From assembly GCF_040183065.1 (NCBI RefSeq), contig NW_027185501.1, positions 682,001-746,000 of the forward strand: a stretch of 64,000 bases of DNA, in the 5' to 3' direction. Both the position numbers and the translations under genes were made by a program. This document shows, piece by piece, positions 20,896 to 31,795 of the stretch; within the stretch, counting starts at the first letter, position 1, and each line of letters opens with the position of its first letter. Under the pieces are notes generated by a model that ran no database searches, was not told where the DNA came from, and worked only from the letters and a program-made list of their open reading frames with translations. The stretch comes from Periplaneta americana (lineage: Eukaryota > Arthropoda > Insecta > Blattodea > Blattidae).

Positions 20896-22279
20896 CAGTA
20901 TGATTTATATAGAACTGACACATTTCTTTCATTAATTGTTTCAAAACGAATTGTGCTAGCGACAACTTATTATACCTAAAATGTAGAAGAATTTTGGGAG
21001 ATTATTTACCTGTATAGCAAATGTTGAAAATGTCCTCCAGCCTGCATAAGGCACAACTCAACACGTCGTTCCATGTTACTGGCCACTCGTTGGAGGTCTC
21101 TGTTGTCAATAGCTTGAATCTCCTGTGTGATGTTGTGCTTCAGATCGTCCATTGTCTGGGGACGTGTGGCGTAAACCCTGTCTTTTAAGTAACCCCATAG
21201 AAAGAAGTCCGGCGTTGTCAAATCCGGAGGTCTCGGTGGCCACAGGTTCATGGAAATTATTCGGTCGTCAAAGAAACTTGCAATTAGTTCCATGGATTCA
21301 TTTGATGTATAGCATGTAGCGCCATCTTGCTGAAAATATCCTTGACTCAGCTCTACATCGTCCAGTTGCTCAACAAACTCCATGAAAATCAGTCGGTACT
21401 CTGCAGTGTTCACAGTCTGGTTAAAAAAATTGGCTCCACTATTCTCTGTGCGGATATTGCGCACCAAACTCCGATTTTAACCGGGTGCATAGGTCCTTCA
21501 TGGATGACATGTGGATTTTCGATGGCCCAATGGCGTGAGTTCTGTGAGTTCACATAACCGGATAAATGGAACCATGCTTCATCTGTGAACCATGTGATGG
21601 AAAATATGGCAGGATTTTGCACAATGAACGTCTGAAACCAACGACAATAATTCAATCTTTTATCCTTATCTGGTTCCTGTAGCTGATGAACAACCGTAAC
21701 CCTATATGGCTTTAGGCCTGCACTTTTCGCATCTCTCTGACACATTGAGTAGGTGAACCCTGTCTCCTGCGACAAACGCCTTAATGATTTTTTGAGTGAC
21801 TGCTCCAGTCGTGCTCTTACGTCAACAACAACCGTGGGAAGCCTAGATGAACGATGCTTGCCCTTTTCACTCACCAGAGATCCAGTTGTTTCCAATTTGT
21901 TTACGAGTCCCAGTATTGTGTTTCTTTTGGGAGGATTGCGAACACCAAATTCTCTCTGTTATGCCCTTTGAGTAGCTGTAATTGAATTCGTAATCCAGTA
22001 TTGCTTCACAAGGAAGAGTCGTTGATTTAATGTGTACTGCATTTTCACGTTGACAAAAAATGTCGAAAACACCTGCCAACAATAGGAATAAAACATAAAC
22101 ATCAGCGCATCTAGTGCTGCCAACAATAGGAATAAAACATAAACATCTGCGCATCTAGTGACAAGGAATCGAAACTCCAGAACATTCTGCTTAATTTGGT
22201 GCTAATATTGGGCCATTGAATGAATTTCCAACGGAATAATTAAAGAAAGAAATGTGTCAGTTCTATATAAATCACTCTG
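20896..22279 (-). mobile_element. mariner-like (Tc1/mariner superfamily) transposon, 1384 bp
   Basis: TA duplications flank the element (20894-95, 22280-81). Terminal inverted repeats of about 50 bp start CAGTATGATTTATATAGAAC at the left and CAGAGTGATTTATATAGAAC (reverse complement) at the right; both continue 'TGACACATTTCTTTC'. It contains one transposase gene in minus orientation. This is the best-preserved DNA transposon in the window. The 22-bp GATT...GACA block is identical in the two ends. Confidence 0.9.
21006..22042 (-). pseudogene. mariner-like transposase, nearly full length, one stop and one frameshift
   Basis: Cut-and-paste transposase of the IS630/Tc1-mariner superfamily. Start ATG at 22042 (MQYTLNQRLFLVKQYWITNS, a DUF4817-type DNA-binding helix-turn-helix). 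An in-frame TAA follows 26 codons later, then an open frame resumes through 'VVDVRARLEQSLKKSLRRLS' and a second HTH to the catalytic domain. Acidic residues visible are the D of WFTDEAWFHLSGYVNSQN, the D of GYFQQDGATCYTS, and the D of TPDFFLWGYLKDRVY. I count 38 residues between the last two. The frame breaks within a 7-T homopolymer near 21423-21429 and resumes to the stop at 21006 (C-terminus MQAGGHFQHLLYR). The total is about 345 residues, normal for the family. Non-functional as read. Confidence 0.85.
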
Positions 22280-22827
22280 TATTAATGAATCAGTTATAAT
22301 TGGGTGGTAACGTCGAAAAGTTTGAAAATTTTCATTGAATATGTTGGCAACACTAATCAGATCGACACTGGAGCTGTAATGTCGACTAGTTTGAGAAGTT
22401 TTTTTGAATATGTTGGTGACACTAACCTTATTATTGGAACTTTTAAATGTAATGTACGGCAGTATTAAACGTTTCGACGTTTGTCATTTGTCCTGGAAAA
22501 TAAAACTAGGGAATTGTTTTAACGGTTAACCACTTTTCGCGTGTTACTTACTCACGATGGACGTTTATGCATCATTACAGCATACAGTAAGCGAAAAGGG
22601 ATAGAACTTGGTAATACCCTAGATCAGTGGTCGTCAGCAGAGTGCAAGCTCGGGCTAGCGTCTCTTACCCACCAGCCCTCTAGTGCATTTATGTAAGCGG
22701 ACGGGTAAGCAATATTTCAGTGGCGGCTTTTCGTTCGTACCATAAATTACGTAACTCAGTGGAATTCAATAGTACTAAAAGTATAATGAAGCACCCAATG
22801 TTCACATGCGTATTTAAGTAAGCATAT

Positions 22828-23605
22828 TTTGTGCGAGATCGTGCGTATTTGCTTGTTTTCCGCACAGAACCAATAAGCGGTAAGTGTGAAATACCACATT
22901 CAGTATTCCCAACGTAACACATAACAATTTCCCTCTTCTTACTGCTTAAGCGCGACATTAATTTTACTGCTTTAGTCTTTTAATATATTATTTTTAGAGA
23001 CGTTTAACATAGTAATAATTATAAATTGGAAACTTACCACTGCAATTTCACCTAAATTGCAATGTTAATTATTGTTTTTAAATATTTGCAAAAATTAAGT
23101 AAAGTCTACTACTCCACGAAACTTATTGCATTCCTGATACAAGTAACATTAAGGAAGCCGTGAAAAAATCAACAAGATTTCAGATGCCGATGTTATTACT
23201 GCAATATGTTATATAAAAAATATTGTTAAAATATTAAAAAGAAAAATAAATCATTACATAACTTTACCGTTTGTTTTAAGTTCGCATTTATAGACTGGGG
23301 GAAAAAAAAGATAGACGTATATCACGGCCTGCTGGTGTATAGTAAACACAGAATAGAAGAAAGATATTTTGGTTTTCCGAAGTTGCCGTCATTAAACAGA
23401 AACCAACACGGAGATTTCATTGCAACTAATTAGAAATTCGTCTTTCAGGTATGTAATAAACGATCTTCGCACAAAATAATGTACGATGCACGAGCGGTAT
23501 GTTCGTTTTCATGTTCTCGGAAATTAAAAAAGCTCAACTACGTTTCGCTTTTTCAATCTTTTCCTCGAACATGAAAACGTCAACATACCGCTCTTGTAAC
23601 GTATA
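22828..23605. repeat. tandem-duplicated unit, copy 1
   Basis: About 780 bp matching 23755-24552 at high identity, starting 'ttgtgcgagatcgtgcgtat' and ending at 'ctcttgtaacgtatattact'. Unit spacing is about 930 bp. It contains a hairpin (23492-23593). No coding assignment. It retains the uninterrupted ('empty') site TATATTACTATT where copy 2 has a pogo-like element. Confidence 0.85.
23492..23593. repeat. hairpin-forming inverted repeat in copy 1
   Basis: The left arm begins GAGCGGTATGTTCGTTTTCA and the right arm ends with its near complement (...CATGAAAACGTCAACATACC then GCTC). A smaller nested stem (AAAAAGC/GCTTTTT) encloses CTACGTTTCG. Confidence 0.85.
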
Positions 23606-23754
23606 TTACTATTAGATGGTTAATAAATACACAGGATTTCCGTTTTTAATGTCAAATAACTTTAAAAAAGTCACCTCTGAAATTGTGGAGTCGAGTGAAA
23701 GGAGGAGACAGGCCACAAATCCTGATATTTCACTGGAATGTGAGGAAATAATTT

Positions 23755-24552
23755 TTGTGCGAGATCGTGCGTATTTGCTTGCTTTCCGCACAAAACCAAT
23801 ACGCGGTAAGTGTGAAATACAACATTCAGTATTCCCAACGTAACACACATAACAATTTCCCTCTTCTTACTGCTTAAGCGCGACATTCATTTTACTGCTT
23901 TAGTCTTTTAATATATTATTTTTAGAGACGTTTAACATAGTAATAATTATAAATTGGAAACTTACCACTGCAATTTCACTTAAATTGCACTGTTAATTAT
24001 TGTTTTTAAATATTTGCAAAAATTAAGTAAACTCTACTACTCCACTAAAGTTATTCATTCGTGATGCAAGTAACATTAAGGAAGCCGTGAAAAAATCAAC
24101 AAGATTCCAGATGCCGATGTTATTACTGCAATATGTTATATAAAAAATATTGTTAAAATATTAAAATGAAAAATAAATCATTACATAACCTTACCATTTG
24201 TTTTAAGTTCGCATTTATAGACTGGGGAAAAAAAAGACAGACGTATATCACGGCCTGCTGGAGTATAGTAAACACAGAAAACATTTTATAGCAACAATGT
24301 TGAAGAGAGATATTTTTGCTTTCCAAAATTGCCGTCATTGAACAGAAACCAAGATGGAGATTTCATTGCAACTAATTAGAAATTTCTCTTTCAGGTAAGT
24401 AATAAACGATCTTCGCACAAAATAAAGTACGATACACGAGCGGTATGTTTGTTTTCATGTACTCCGAAATTAAAAAAGCTCAACTACGTTTCGCTTTTTC
24501 AATCTTTTCCTCGAACATGAAAATATCAACATACCGCTCTTGTAACGCATAT
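23755..24552. repeat. tandem-duplicated unit, copy 2
   Basis: Second copy of the unit, with the same hairpin at 24438-24539. It is interrupted at its right end by the TA-flanked element 24555-26581 and resumes at 26584 ('ctattctgattaag'), matching copy 1 'ctattagatggtta' only for a short distance. Confidence 0.85.
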
Positions 24553-24875
24553 TAGGGTAAGCAAGGGTGAATAGGGTCAAAATTCATATTTACTCTAATA
24601 ACTCACATAACTTTAACATCAAACCTAAAGTGTGATACTTCGTCAGAAAGATTGAAGTTTTATCTACACGTTTAAATGTCTATATTAGAATTAACTCTGC
24701 TACAATGTAGCATATTGAGAAATTAAAGAAAGTACTGCATGACCCTTTTCACCCTAAGCAGCCAGGGTGAATAGGGTCATCAAGAAGGGCGAATGGAAAC
24801 ATTCATACTTTTCATTTTTATTCGTAAACTTGTGCAATAAAATACTCATGAAGATTCAGATCCAGACAAATTATA

Positions 24876-25535
24876 CAGCGTGAGTCATAAGTTTGTTTGG
24901 AAAACGCGTGAGCGTGCTCCTGAAACAAAAATAAGAACAATTCCTTACATGAAAATTTGACGGAAAATGCTTATTTTTTTGGAGAAATGGTCATACTTTC
25001 TTTTTGTTCTTTTTTCGTTGTGTCACAAGTACATGTTGAAAAACTTGTCATTTAACGTTTACAAAAGGCGCTCAGTGTGTCCCGCTCCATTGTTTCACAT
25101 GCCTGAGCACGACGTACACACGACTGGCGAGTTCGCTCAAACACCATGTTTCATCACTGATCAATTGGCATGCATTTTCAACACGTTGCAATAGCTCCTC
25201 TGCATTATTCACTGGTGTTGAATAGACGATAGCCTTCAAGTGACCCCAAAGGTAAAAATCTAATGAGGTGAAGTCGGGTGATCTGGGTGGCCAAGGCACT
25301 GGACCAACGCGTCCAATCAAAACAAAAACAATGTACTACTGTCTTGTTACTGTGTTCTTTTGTAAACAAACACTGGTACAAAATCAAAACAAAAACAACA
25401 CAATAATATGATCAGATGCTTATGAAAACGAAAATCACTATTTCTGTCAAATTTTCATATAAGGAATTGTTCTAATTTTTTTTTATCCAGGAGCATGCTT
25501 ACAAGTTTGCTAAACATACTTATGGCCTCACCTTG
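24876..25535 (-). mobile_element. nested mariner-like element, copy 1
   Basis: 660 bp with terminal repeats of about 90 bp: left CAGCGTGAGTCATAAGTTTG, right (reverse complement) CAAGGTGAGGCCATAAGTAT. Both contain 'GCTCCTG' and 'AGAACAATTCCTTA'. TA flanks both sides. The transposase remnant at 25072-25320 (minus) reads 'PVPWPPRSPDFTSLDFYLWG' and 'HLKAIVYSTPVNNAEELLQR'. This is the last catalytic Asp region and the C-terminus only. Confidence 0.8.
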
Positions 25536-25554
25536 TATATTTAATACTAATTCT

Positions 25555-25760
25555 TCATCACAAGCAACAAATGTCCTGTTTCAATTATTCAATGAACATC
25601 TTCCACAAATGAATCTCTTCTTACTCTCAGCTCCAACAAAATTTTCATGGTGTCACTCATTCCCTTTTCCCATGCATTGTACACAGTTTCCGAGCTTTAA
25701 AGAAACAGGATCACTCTATTTAACATTGCAAAAAACCACATGCAGTGTCATATTCATCTG
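25555..25760 (-). pseudogene. pogo-like transposase C-terminal zinc-finger remnant, copy 1
   Basis: The minus strand reads an acidic DESSDEYDTA then, after a frameshift, CGFCNVK(stop)SDPVSLKLGN, CVQCMGKGNE(stop)HHENFVGA and ESKKRFICGRCSLNN. The C-x2-C ... C-x2-C ... H ... C-x2-C layout matches the PHD-like finger that ends many arthropod pogo/Tigger/jerky-type transposases. It would bind zinc; its role in transposition is not known to me. Two in-frame stops and a frameshift show decay. Copy 2 has the same finger at about 27680-27905. Confidence 0.6.
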
Positions 25761-25777
25761 ATGATTCATCTCCTGAC

Positions 25778-25808
<31 letters not shown>

Positions 25809-26697
25809 ATGGGCACCTTTTCGAACATCGAAAATTCAGTTCAAACCCACAAGCTGAAAGTTTAGGCCTAGGAATTCTCTTTGAAAATTGCTTTTATTGG
25901 TCAACTGAGAACACAGTTTATCCTCCCCTATTCTTTACTTGTTAGTTGACCTCATTTTCCAGATGTCTTTGTAGGTAGTAATGTGGCACATTGAAGAGCG
26001 CCGCAGCGTGACGCTGGCTTCGTACGTCACGATAAGCTTTTATTGCCCTCTACATATACTCCTCCAATCAGGAAGACTGCGTCTTCCTTCTGTATTTCCC
26101 CATTTTCGACAAATATAAATCCTATTTCAATGAAAAATATTCTGACTCTTTTCACCCTTAAAATAGTGACCCGAATCACCCAAAGAGCAGTAAAATTTTG
26201 CATCGTAAGGTTTGCCATACTGATTGGTCTTAGAAGCTCAACATATGGGTAACCTGTCCTTTAAGAATCCACTTTCAACTTAATTACTAAATCATATAAG
26301 TATCATAATAATAACTGGTAAAACGCAGATTGAATAAACACTACAATTCAAGAAATAAAATTAAATATTGCTACTTATCGTTACAATAACAATTTTCTAC
26401 TTCAAACACCGCACCGAAAACAATGCAGTTATATTGCTTTCCCGCCTTTCTGCATTGAAGAAGTTCCCAACTTCAACGATAGCTAGCGCACAATCCAGTA
26501 TTCTTTGTTCTTTGGCTTACAGAGCGGTATTTTCAAAACTGACCCGATTCATCTGGTGACCCGTTTCACCCTTGTTTACCCTACTATTCTGATTAAGTTA
26601 TACATAGAAAAAAAATATATCATTAGGCGGAAACTAATATATAAAGTACGGAAAGAAATTTTGAAACTAATTTATGTAGCTACTTATAAAACAAGTA

Positions 26698-28408
26698 GGA
26701 TAAGCAAGGGTGAATAGGGTCAAAATTCATATTTACTCTAATAACTCACATAACTTAGCATCAAAGCAAAAGCGTGATACTTCGTCAGAAAGATTGAAGT
26801 TTTAGCTACACGTTTAAATGTCTATATTAAATTAACTCTTCAGCAATTTAGCATGTTTAGAAATTAAACAAAGTACTGCATGACCCTTTTCACCCTAAGC
26901 AGCCAGGGTGAATAGGGCCATCAAGATGGGCGAATGAAAACATTCATACTTTTCATTTTTATTCGTAAACTTCTACAATTTAAAATACTTATGAAGATTC
27001 AGATCCACACAAATTATACAGATTGAGTCATAAGTATGTTTGGAAAACGCGTGAGCGTGCTCCTGGATCAAAAATAAGAACAATTCCTTACATGAAAATT
27101 TGACGGAAAATGCTTATTTATTGAAGAAATGGTCATACTTTCTTTTTGTTCTTTTTTGTTGTGTCACAAGTACATGTTGGGAAACTTGTCATTTAACGTT
27201 TACAAAGACGCTCAGTGTGCCCCCCTCCATAGTTTCACATGCCTGAGCACGACGTACACACGACTGGCGAGTTCGCTCAAACACCATGTTGTCATCACTG
27301 ATCAATTGGCATGCATTTTCAACACGTTGCAATAGCTCCTCTGCTTTATTCACTGGTGTTGAATAGACGACAGTCTTCATGTGACCCCAAAGGTAAAAAT
27401 CTATTGGGGTTAAATCGGGTGATCTGGGTGGCCAAGGGACTGGACAACCGAGTCCCAATCAAAACAAAAAACACTGCACTACTGTATTGTTACTGTGTTC
27501 TTTTGTAAACAAACACTGGTACAAAATCAAAACAAAAACATACTATGATCAGATGCTTATGAAAACGAAAATAACTATTTTCGTCAAATTTTCATATAAG
27601 GAATTGTTCTTATTTTTTACCCAGGAGCACGCTCATACGTTTTCCCAACATAATTATGGCTCACCTTGTATATTTAATACTAATTATTCATCACAAGCAA
27701 CAAATGTCCTGTTTTAATTATTCAATGAACATCTTCCATAAATAAATCTCTTCTTACTCTCAGCTGTAACACAATTTTCATGGTACCACTCATTCCTCTT
27801 TCCCATGCATTGTACCCAGTTTCCGAGCTTTAAAGAAACAGGATCACTCTATTTAACATTGCAAAAACCACATGCAGTGTCATATTCACCTGATGATTCA
27901 TCTCCTGACGATTATGATAATGATGATGATGATGATGGGCACCGATGGGCACCTTTTCGAATATCGAACATCGAACATCGAATATCGAACATTCAGTTCA
28001 AATCCACAAGCTGAAAGTTTAGGCCTAAGTATTCTATTTGCAAATTGCTTTTATTGGTCAACTGAGAATACGGTTTGTCCTCCTCTATTCTTTACCTGTT
28101 GGTTGACCTCATTTTCCAGATGTGTTTGTAGGCAGTAATGTGATACATTGAAGAGCTTCGTACTTCAAGATAAGCTTTCATTGCCCTCTACATATACTCC
28201 TCCAATCATAAAGACTGGGTCTTCCTTCTGTATTTCCCCATTTAGGACAAATAAAAACCATATTACAGTGAAATCAGTTAAAAATATTCTGACCCTTTTC
28301 ACCCTTAAAATAGTGACCCGAATCACCCAAAGAGCAGTAATATTTTGCATCGTAAGGTTTGCCATATTGATTGGCCTTAGAAGCTCAACATATGGGTAAC
28401 CTATCATT
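26698..28408 (-). mobile_element. pogo-like composite element, copy 2, left part
   Basis: Begins after TA (26696-97) with GGATAAGCAAGGGTGAATAG and is collinear with copy 1 through the nested mariner, the Cys finger and the 'gggtgattcgggtcac' region up to 28408. There it is split by the hAT element 28409-33071. It resumes at 33080-33108 ('aagagtccactttcaactta'). The last 290 bp of copy 1 have no counterpart, because the sequence switches to another element at 33109. Confidence 0.75.
27019..27668 (-). mobile_element. nested mariner-like element, copy 2
   Basis: 650 bp at the same position as in copy 1. Transposase remnant 27189-27458 (minus): 'PVPWPPRSPDLTPIDFYLWG' and 'HMKTVVYSTPVNKAEELLQR'. 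The last-Asp region is closer to the family consensus (SPDLTP) than in copy 1. Confidence 0.8.
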
Positions 28409-28954
28409 TAGAGTCGGGCAAACAGCCTCTTACTCCCGCTCGTCTCGTAGGCGAGACTGGCTGGCCGATAACGCCAGTTCCGAGAATCGTATTCTCGAGA
28501 TTGGCACTCTCGGGAACGAGGAATACCGGGTCCCGGCCTGTTATCGCACGGCCGACTTATCGTTATGAAATGCGTACACTGACTGCCGGCTTAATTGCCG
28601 CTCATCACTGCAATTCGTGACTCTTTCTGAAATATTAATGTCCATGAAGTAATTTAAGAAGGCACAGCAGTGTGGTATGCAATAATACAGCACATTATGA
28701 TTGTCTACATTCTTACAGAAGTCACACTATTTTAATGAACTACTTATTGCCTTTCTGGAGAAGCAAAATAATGCAGCACATTCAGTCGTTACCTAATCCT
28801 AAGCTAGTCTAAAACAATAACAAGTTATGGTTGGAGCTATGATATACTTTCTCGCTATCAGCATTTCGTTGACATTCCATATTTAATCATTCGATAGTGT
28901 TTTGTATACGCTATAGTAATGGATATCACACGACTGTATTATTATATTGCGCGT

Positions 28955-29000
28955 TCACATCTGGACGTTTCGTTGTTATGCAACGGCATCTTCATCAGCA
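28955..29000 (-). other. hammerhead-like stem-loop motif (candidate)
   Basis: The minus strand reads GCTGATGAAGATGCCGTTGC followed by ATAACAACGAAACGTCCAG. It has CTGATGA, a short GTTG/CAAC stem and GAAACGTC. This resembles the ribozyme-like core in the palindrome at 3694-3730 and motifs known from Penelope-like elements. Stem pairing next to CTGATGA is poor, so function is doubtful. Confidence 0.3.
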
Positions 29001-29198
29001 TGGGTAATTATTGCGCTGTGTAAGGACGAAATAAAATAATTAATACTTATTTATATTATTATAAAGAACCAAAGACTCTGACAAAAGATATTTTTGTTTC
29101 CCAACTGATAAAATTCTGAATGTGAAATGGAAACGCTTTTGCAAGAGGAAAGACAGAATTACGAAATAGAGTAGAGCCTTTCACAAATTGATCATAAT

Positions 29199-29765
29199 TA
29201 CTTACAAATGCATTTTAAGGAACCCGGAGGTTCATTGCCGCTCTCACATAAGCCCGCCATCGGTCTCTATCCTGAGCAAGATTAATTCAGTCTCTACCAT
29301 CATATTCATTTTTATATTATCTTCCCATCTACGTCTCTGCCTCTCCAAACGTCCTTTCCCTCCGGCCATCCAACTAACACTCTATATCCATTTCTGGATT
29401 CGCCCATACATGCTAGATGTTCTGCCCATTTCAAACCTCTGAATTTAATATTCCTAATTATGTCAGGTGATAGTACAATGCGTGCAGTTCTGCGTTGTGC
29501 AACTTCCTCCATTCTCCATCCCTCTTAGCCCCAAATATCTTCCTTAGAATCTTATTCTCGAACACCCTTAACCTCTGTTCCTCAAAGTGAGAGTCCAAAT
29601 TTCACAACCATACAGAACAACCGGTAATGTAACTGTTTTATAAATTCTAACTTTCAAGTTTTTTGAGAGCAGGCTGAATGACAAAAGCTTCTCAACCGAA
29701 TAATAACAGGCATTTCCCCCCATATTTATTCTGCGTTTCCTCCTGAGTGTCATTTATATTTGCTT
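29199..29765 (-). pseudogene. LINE 3' fragment, (GTAA)n-tail family
   Basis: The minus strand carries the last RT-side codons ('[20 protein letters not shown]', 'KNLKVRIYKTVTLPVVLYGC') and then, in another frame, 'RTARIVLSPDIIRNIKFRGL', 'KWAEHLACMGESRNGYRVLV' and the family's 'MNLR' C-terminus near 29225. At least two frameshifts. It lies inside the hAT element 28409-33071. Confidence 0.85.
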
Positions 29766-29792
29766 TATCATAACAACAGAGAATAAAAGAGG

Positions 29793-29840
<48 letters not shown>
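29793..29840. repeat. (TTA)n microsatellite, left part
   Basis: Run of TTA units next to the SINE tail; the same repeat continues beyond the SINE head at 31461-31515. Confidence 0.95.
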
Positions 29841-29842
<2 letters not shown>

Positions 29843-30040
29843 ATTAGTTACTTTACGACGCTTTATCAACTGCTATAGCTATCTAGCGTCTGAATGAGAT
29901 GATAATGCCAGCGAAATGAGTCCAGGGTCCAGCGCCGAAAGTTACCCAGCATTTGCTCTCAATGGGTTGAGGCGAGAAACCTCAGCCAGGTAAAGGCTGG
30001 TTCACAATAAACCGGGAACGGAAACGACAACGAGAAATAA

Positions 30041-31212
30041 TCTATACTAATAATAAATCTGTCAGCGAAATTTTTCTGGTAATTTTCTCTTTTCCAAAAA
30101 TAATTGGTGTTAACATATATAATTAATTAATCATCCTGAAACCGAAAATCGCTTTTTTGACATTTTTGTTTGTATGTCTGTCTGTCTGTCTGGATGTTTG
30201 TTACCTTTTCACGCGATAATGGCCTAACGGATTTCGATGAAAATTGGAACATAAATTAAGTTCGTTGTAACTTAGATTTTAGGCTATATGGCATTCAAAA
30301 TACTTTATTTAAAAGGGGGGGTTATAAGGGGGCCTGAATTAAATAAACCGAAATATCTCGTTTATTATTGATTTTTGTGAAAAATGTTACATAACAAAAA
30401 TTTCTTTAAAAATGATTTCCGATAAGTTTTATTCCAGGCAAAATTTTGATAGGACTGATATTTAAGTCTGTCTGTCTGGATGTTTGTTACCTTTTCACGC
30501 GATAATGGCTAAACGGATTTCAGTGAAAATTGGAATATAAATTAAGTTCGTTATAACTTAGATTTTAGGCTATGTAGCATTCAAAATACTTTATTTAAAA
30601 GGGCGGTTGCAAGGGGGCCTGAATTGAATAAACCAAAATATCTCGCTTATTATTGATTTTTGTGAAAAATGTTACATAACAAAAGTTTCTTCAAAAATGA
30701 TTTTCGATATGTTTTATTCCAAGCAAAATTTTGATAGGACTGATATTTAAGGATATAAAAGAGTTTTAAAATAACAATACAATACATTTCCACCGCCGCC
30801 TCAGATTATAGTGTCGTTGTTCCGTAACTGCTATGTGCAAAATATTAAATTTTTTAGTAGGAAGAAAAACAAATTTATTCGTTCTATGACAGTAGTGCAT
30901 AGGAGATCGTGAATTCTTACATTTTTACACAATCAACTCTATTAATTTGGAGTGATTTATTAAAGGATGCATTCAAGACTAATTTAGAAAAATGTTAAAC
31001 AAGTTATATTTGCACCAAATGAGTGGTCTCTGGACCAAAATGATAGCATTTTAATTATTTAAATACAATTTAAATTAAGTAACATATTAAACGATTTATT
31101 CTTCTATCAAACACGAATGTTCCCTGGACCCAATGTCCTATTTTAATTATGTAATTACCGGTACTTTATATTTATTTCTAACGGGTGTAGCGGAGCGCAC
31201 GGGTACAGCTAG
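30041..31212 (+). mobile_element. non-autonomous Helitron, 1172 bp
   Basis: Starts TCTATACTAATAATAAATCT directly after A (30040) and ends ...CACGGGTACAGCTAG directly before T (31213), the Helitron TC...CTAG signature between A and T. The uninterrupted site is seen in MITE copy B ('GGAAATAATGTTAAAATAAA' at 32101 onward), against 'GAGAAATAA|TGCTAAAATAAA' here. The interior has a ~290-bp tandem duplication and a piece related to the MITE 18272-18516. No Rep-helicase ORF. Confidence 0.85.
30176..30752. repeat. ~290-bp tandem duplication inside the Helitron
   Basis: Copies at about 30176-30465 and 30466-30752 both start with GTCTGTCTGTCTGGATGTTT and end near 'gataggactgatatttaa'. Confidence 0.9.
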
Positions 31213-31459
31213 TGCTAAAATAAATGTATTTAAATGTGAACATTCACAATTAACGAGAAGATTGTCGGAGCCCGGAAACGGGAACGTGAAAGTTAATTGT
31301 AAATGCTCACATTTAAATGTATTTATTTTAACAATATTTCCGTTATCGTTGTCGTTTCCGTTCTCGGTTTATTGTGAACCAGTCTTAACTTGTCCCAACC
31401 AAGATTCGAACCGGAAGCCGATCTTTTCAGTCAGGTGTGTTAACCGTTACTCTACAGCG

Positions 31460-31460
<1 letters not shown>

Positions 31461-31515
<55 letters not shown>
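31461..31515. repeat. (TTA)n microsatellite, right part
   Basis: Continuation, on the far side of the split SINE, of the run at 29793-29840. Confidence 0.95.
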
Positions 31516-31795
31516 CATTAGTATTACTGTTATCATCATCATTATCGTAATGATTAGGATGATTAAGATTATGATTATCAGGATTATTTTGATGGTTATT
31601 ATTTATTACTGTCTTGTAAGTTATCATTAGGTACAAGTATTAGAAATCTGATTAATTCTTAATTTGTTATTCTCGTTCCTATAACATAGGCCTATATAAT
31701 TTTATATTGTAACATGGCTAGAATACAATAATGATTGTTCTGTAACAATAATTTATAACGTGCATACCAATAGAAAGTGTAGTTTTCTATAGTAT

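Larger units (their letters stand above)
24555..26581 (-). mobile_element. pogo-like DNA transposon, composite copy 1
   Basis: 2027 bp flanked by TA (24553-54, 26582-83). The left end is GGGTAAGCAAGGGTGAATAG and the reverse complement of the right end is GGGTAAACAAGGGTGAAACG; both continue with GGGTCA. The motif GGGTGAAnnGGGTCA recurs near both ends (around 24768-24782 and 26142-26184). Coding remnant on the minus strand: a Cys-rich C-terminal finger (25555-25760). A mariner-like element is nested at 24876-25535. Confidence 0.75.
29994..31385. mobile_element. PIF/Harbinger-type MITE, copy A, split by a Helitron
   Basis: The ends AGGCTGGTTCACAATAAACC and (reverse complement of the right) AGACTGGTTCACAATAAACC are flanked by identical TAA trinucleotides (29991-93, 31386-88), the PIF/Harbinger duplication size. 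MITE sequence proper is about 220 bp; the rest is the Helitron 30041-31212. Confidence 0.75.
29841..31460 (-). mobile_element. tRNA-derived SINE split by a MITE
   Basis: The SINE tail and body (29841-29993) and its tRNA-like head (31386-31460) are in minus orientation. Box B appears as GATTCGAACC near 31404 and box A as CCGTTACTCTACA near 31444. The MITE 29994-31385 lies between them. Joined across the MITE it matches the family seen at 31821-32075. Confidence 0.8.
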
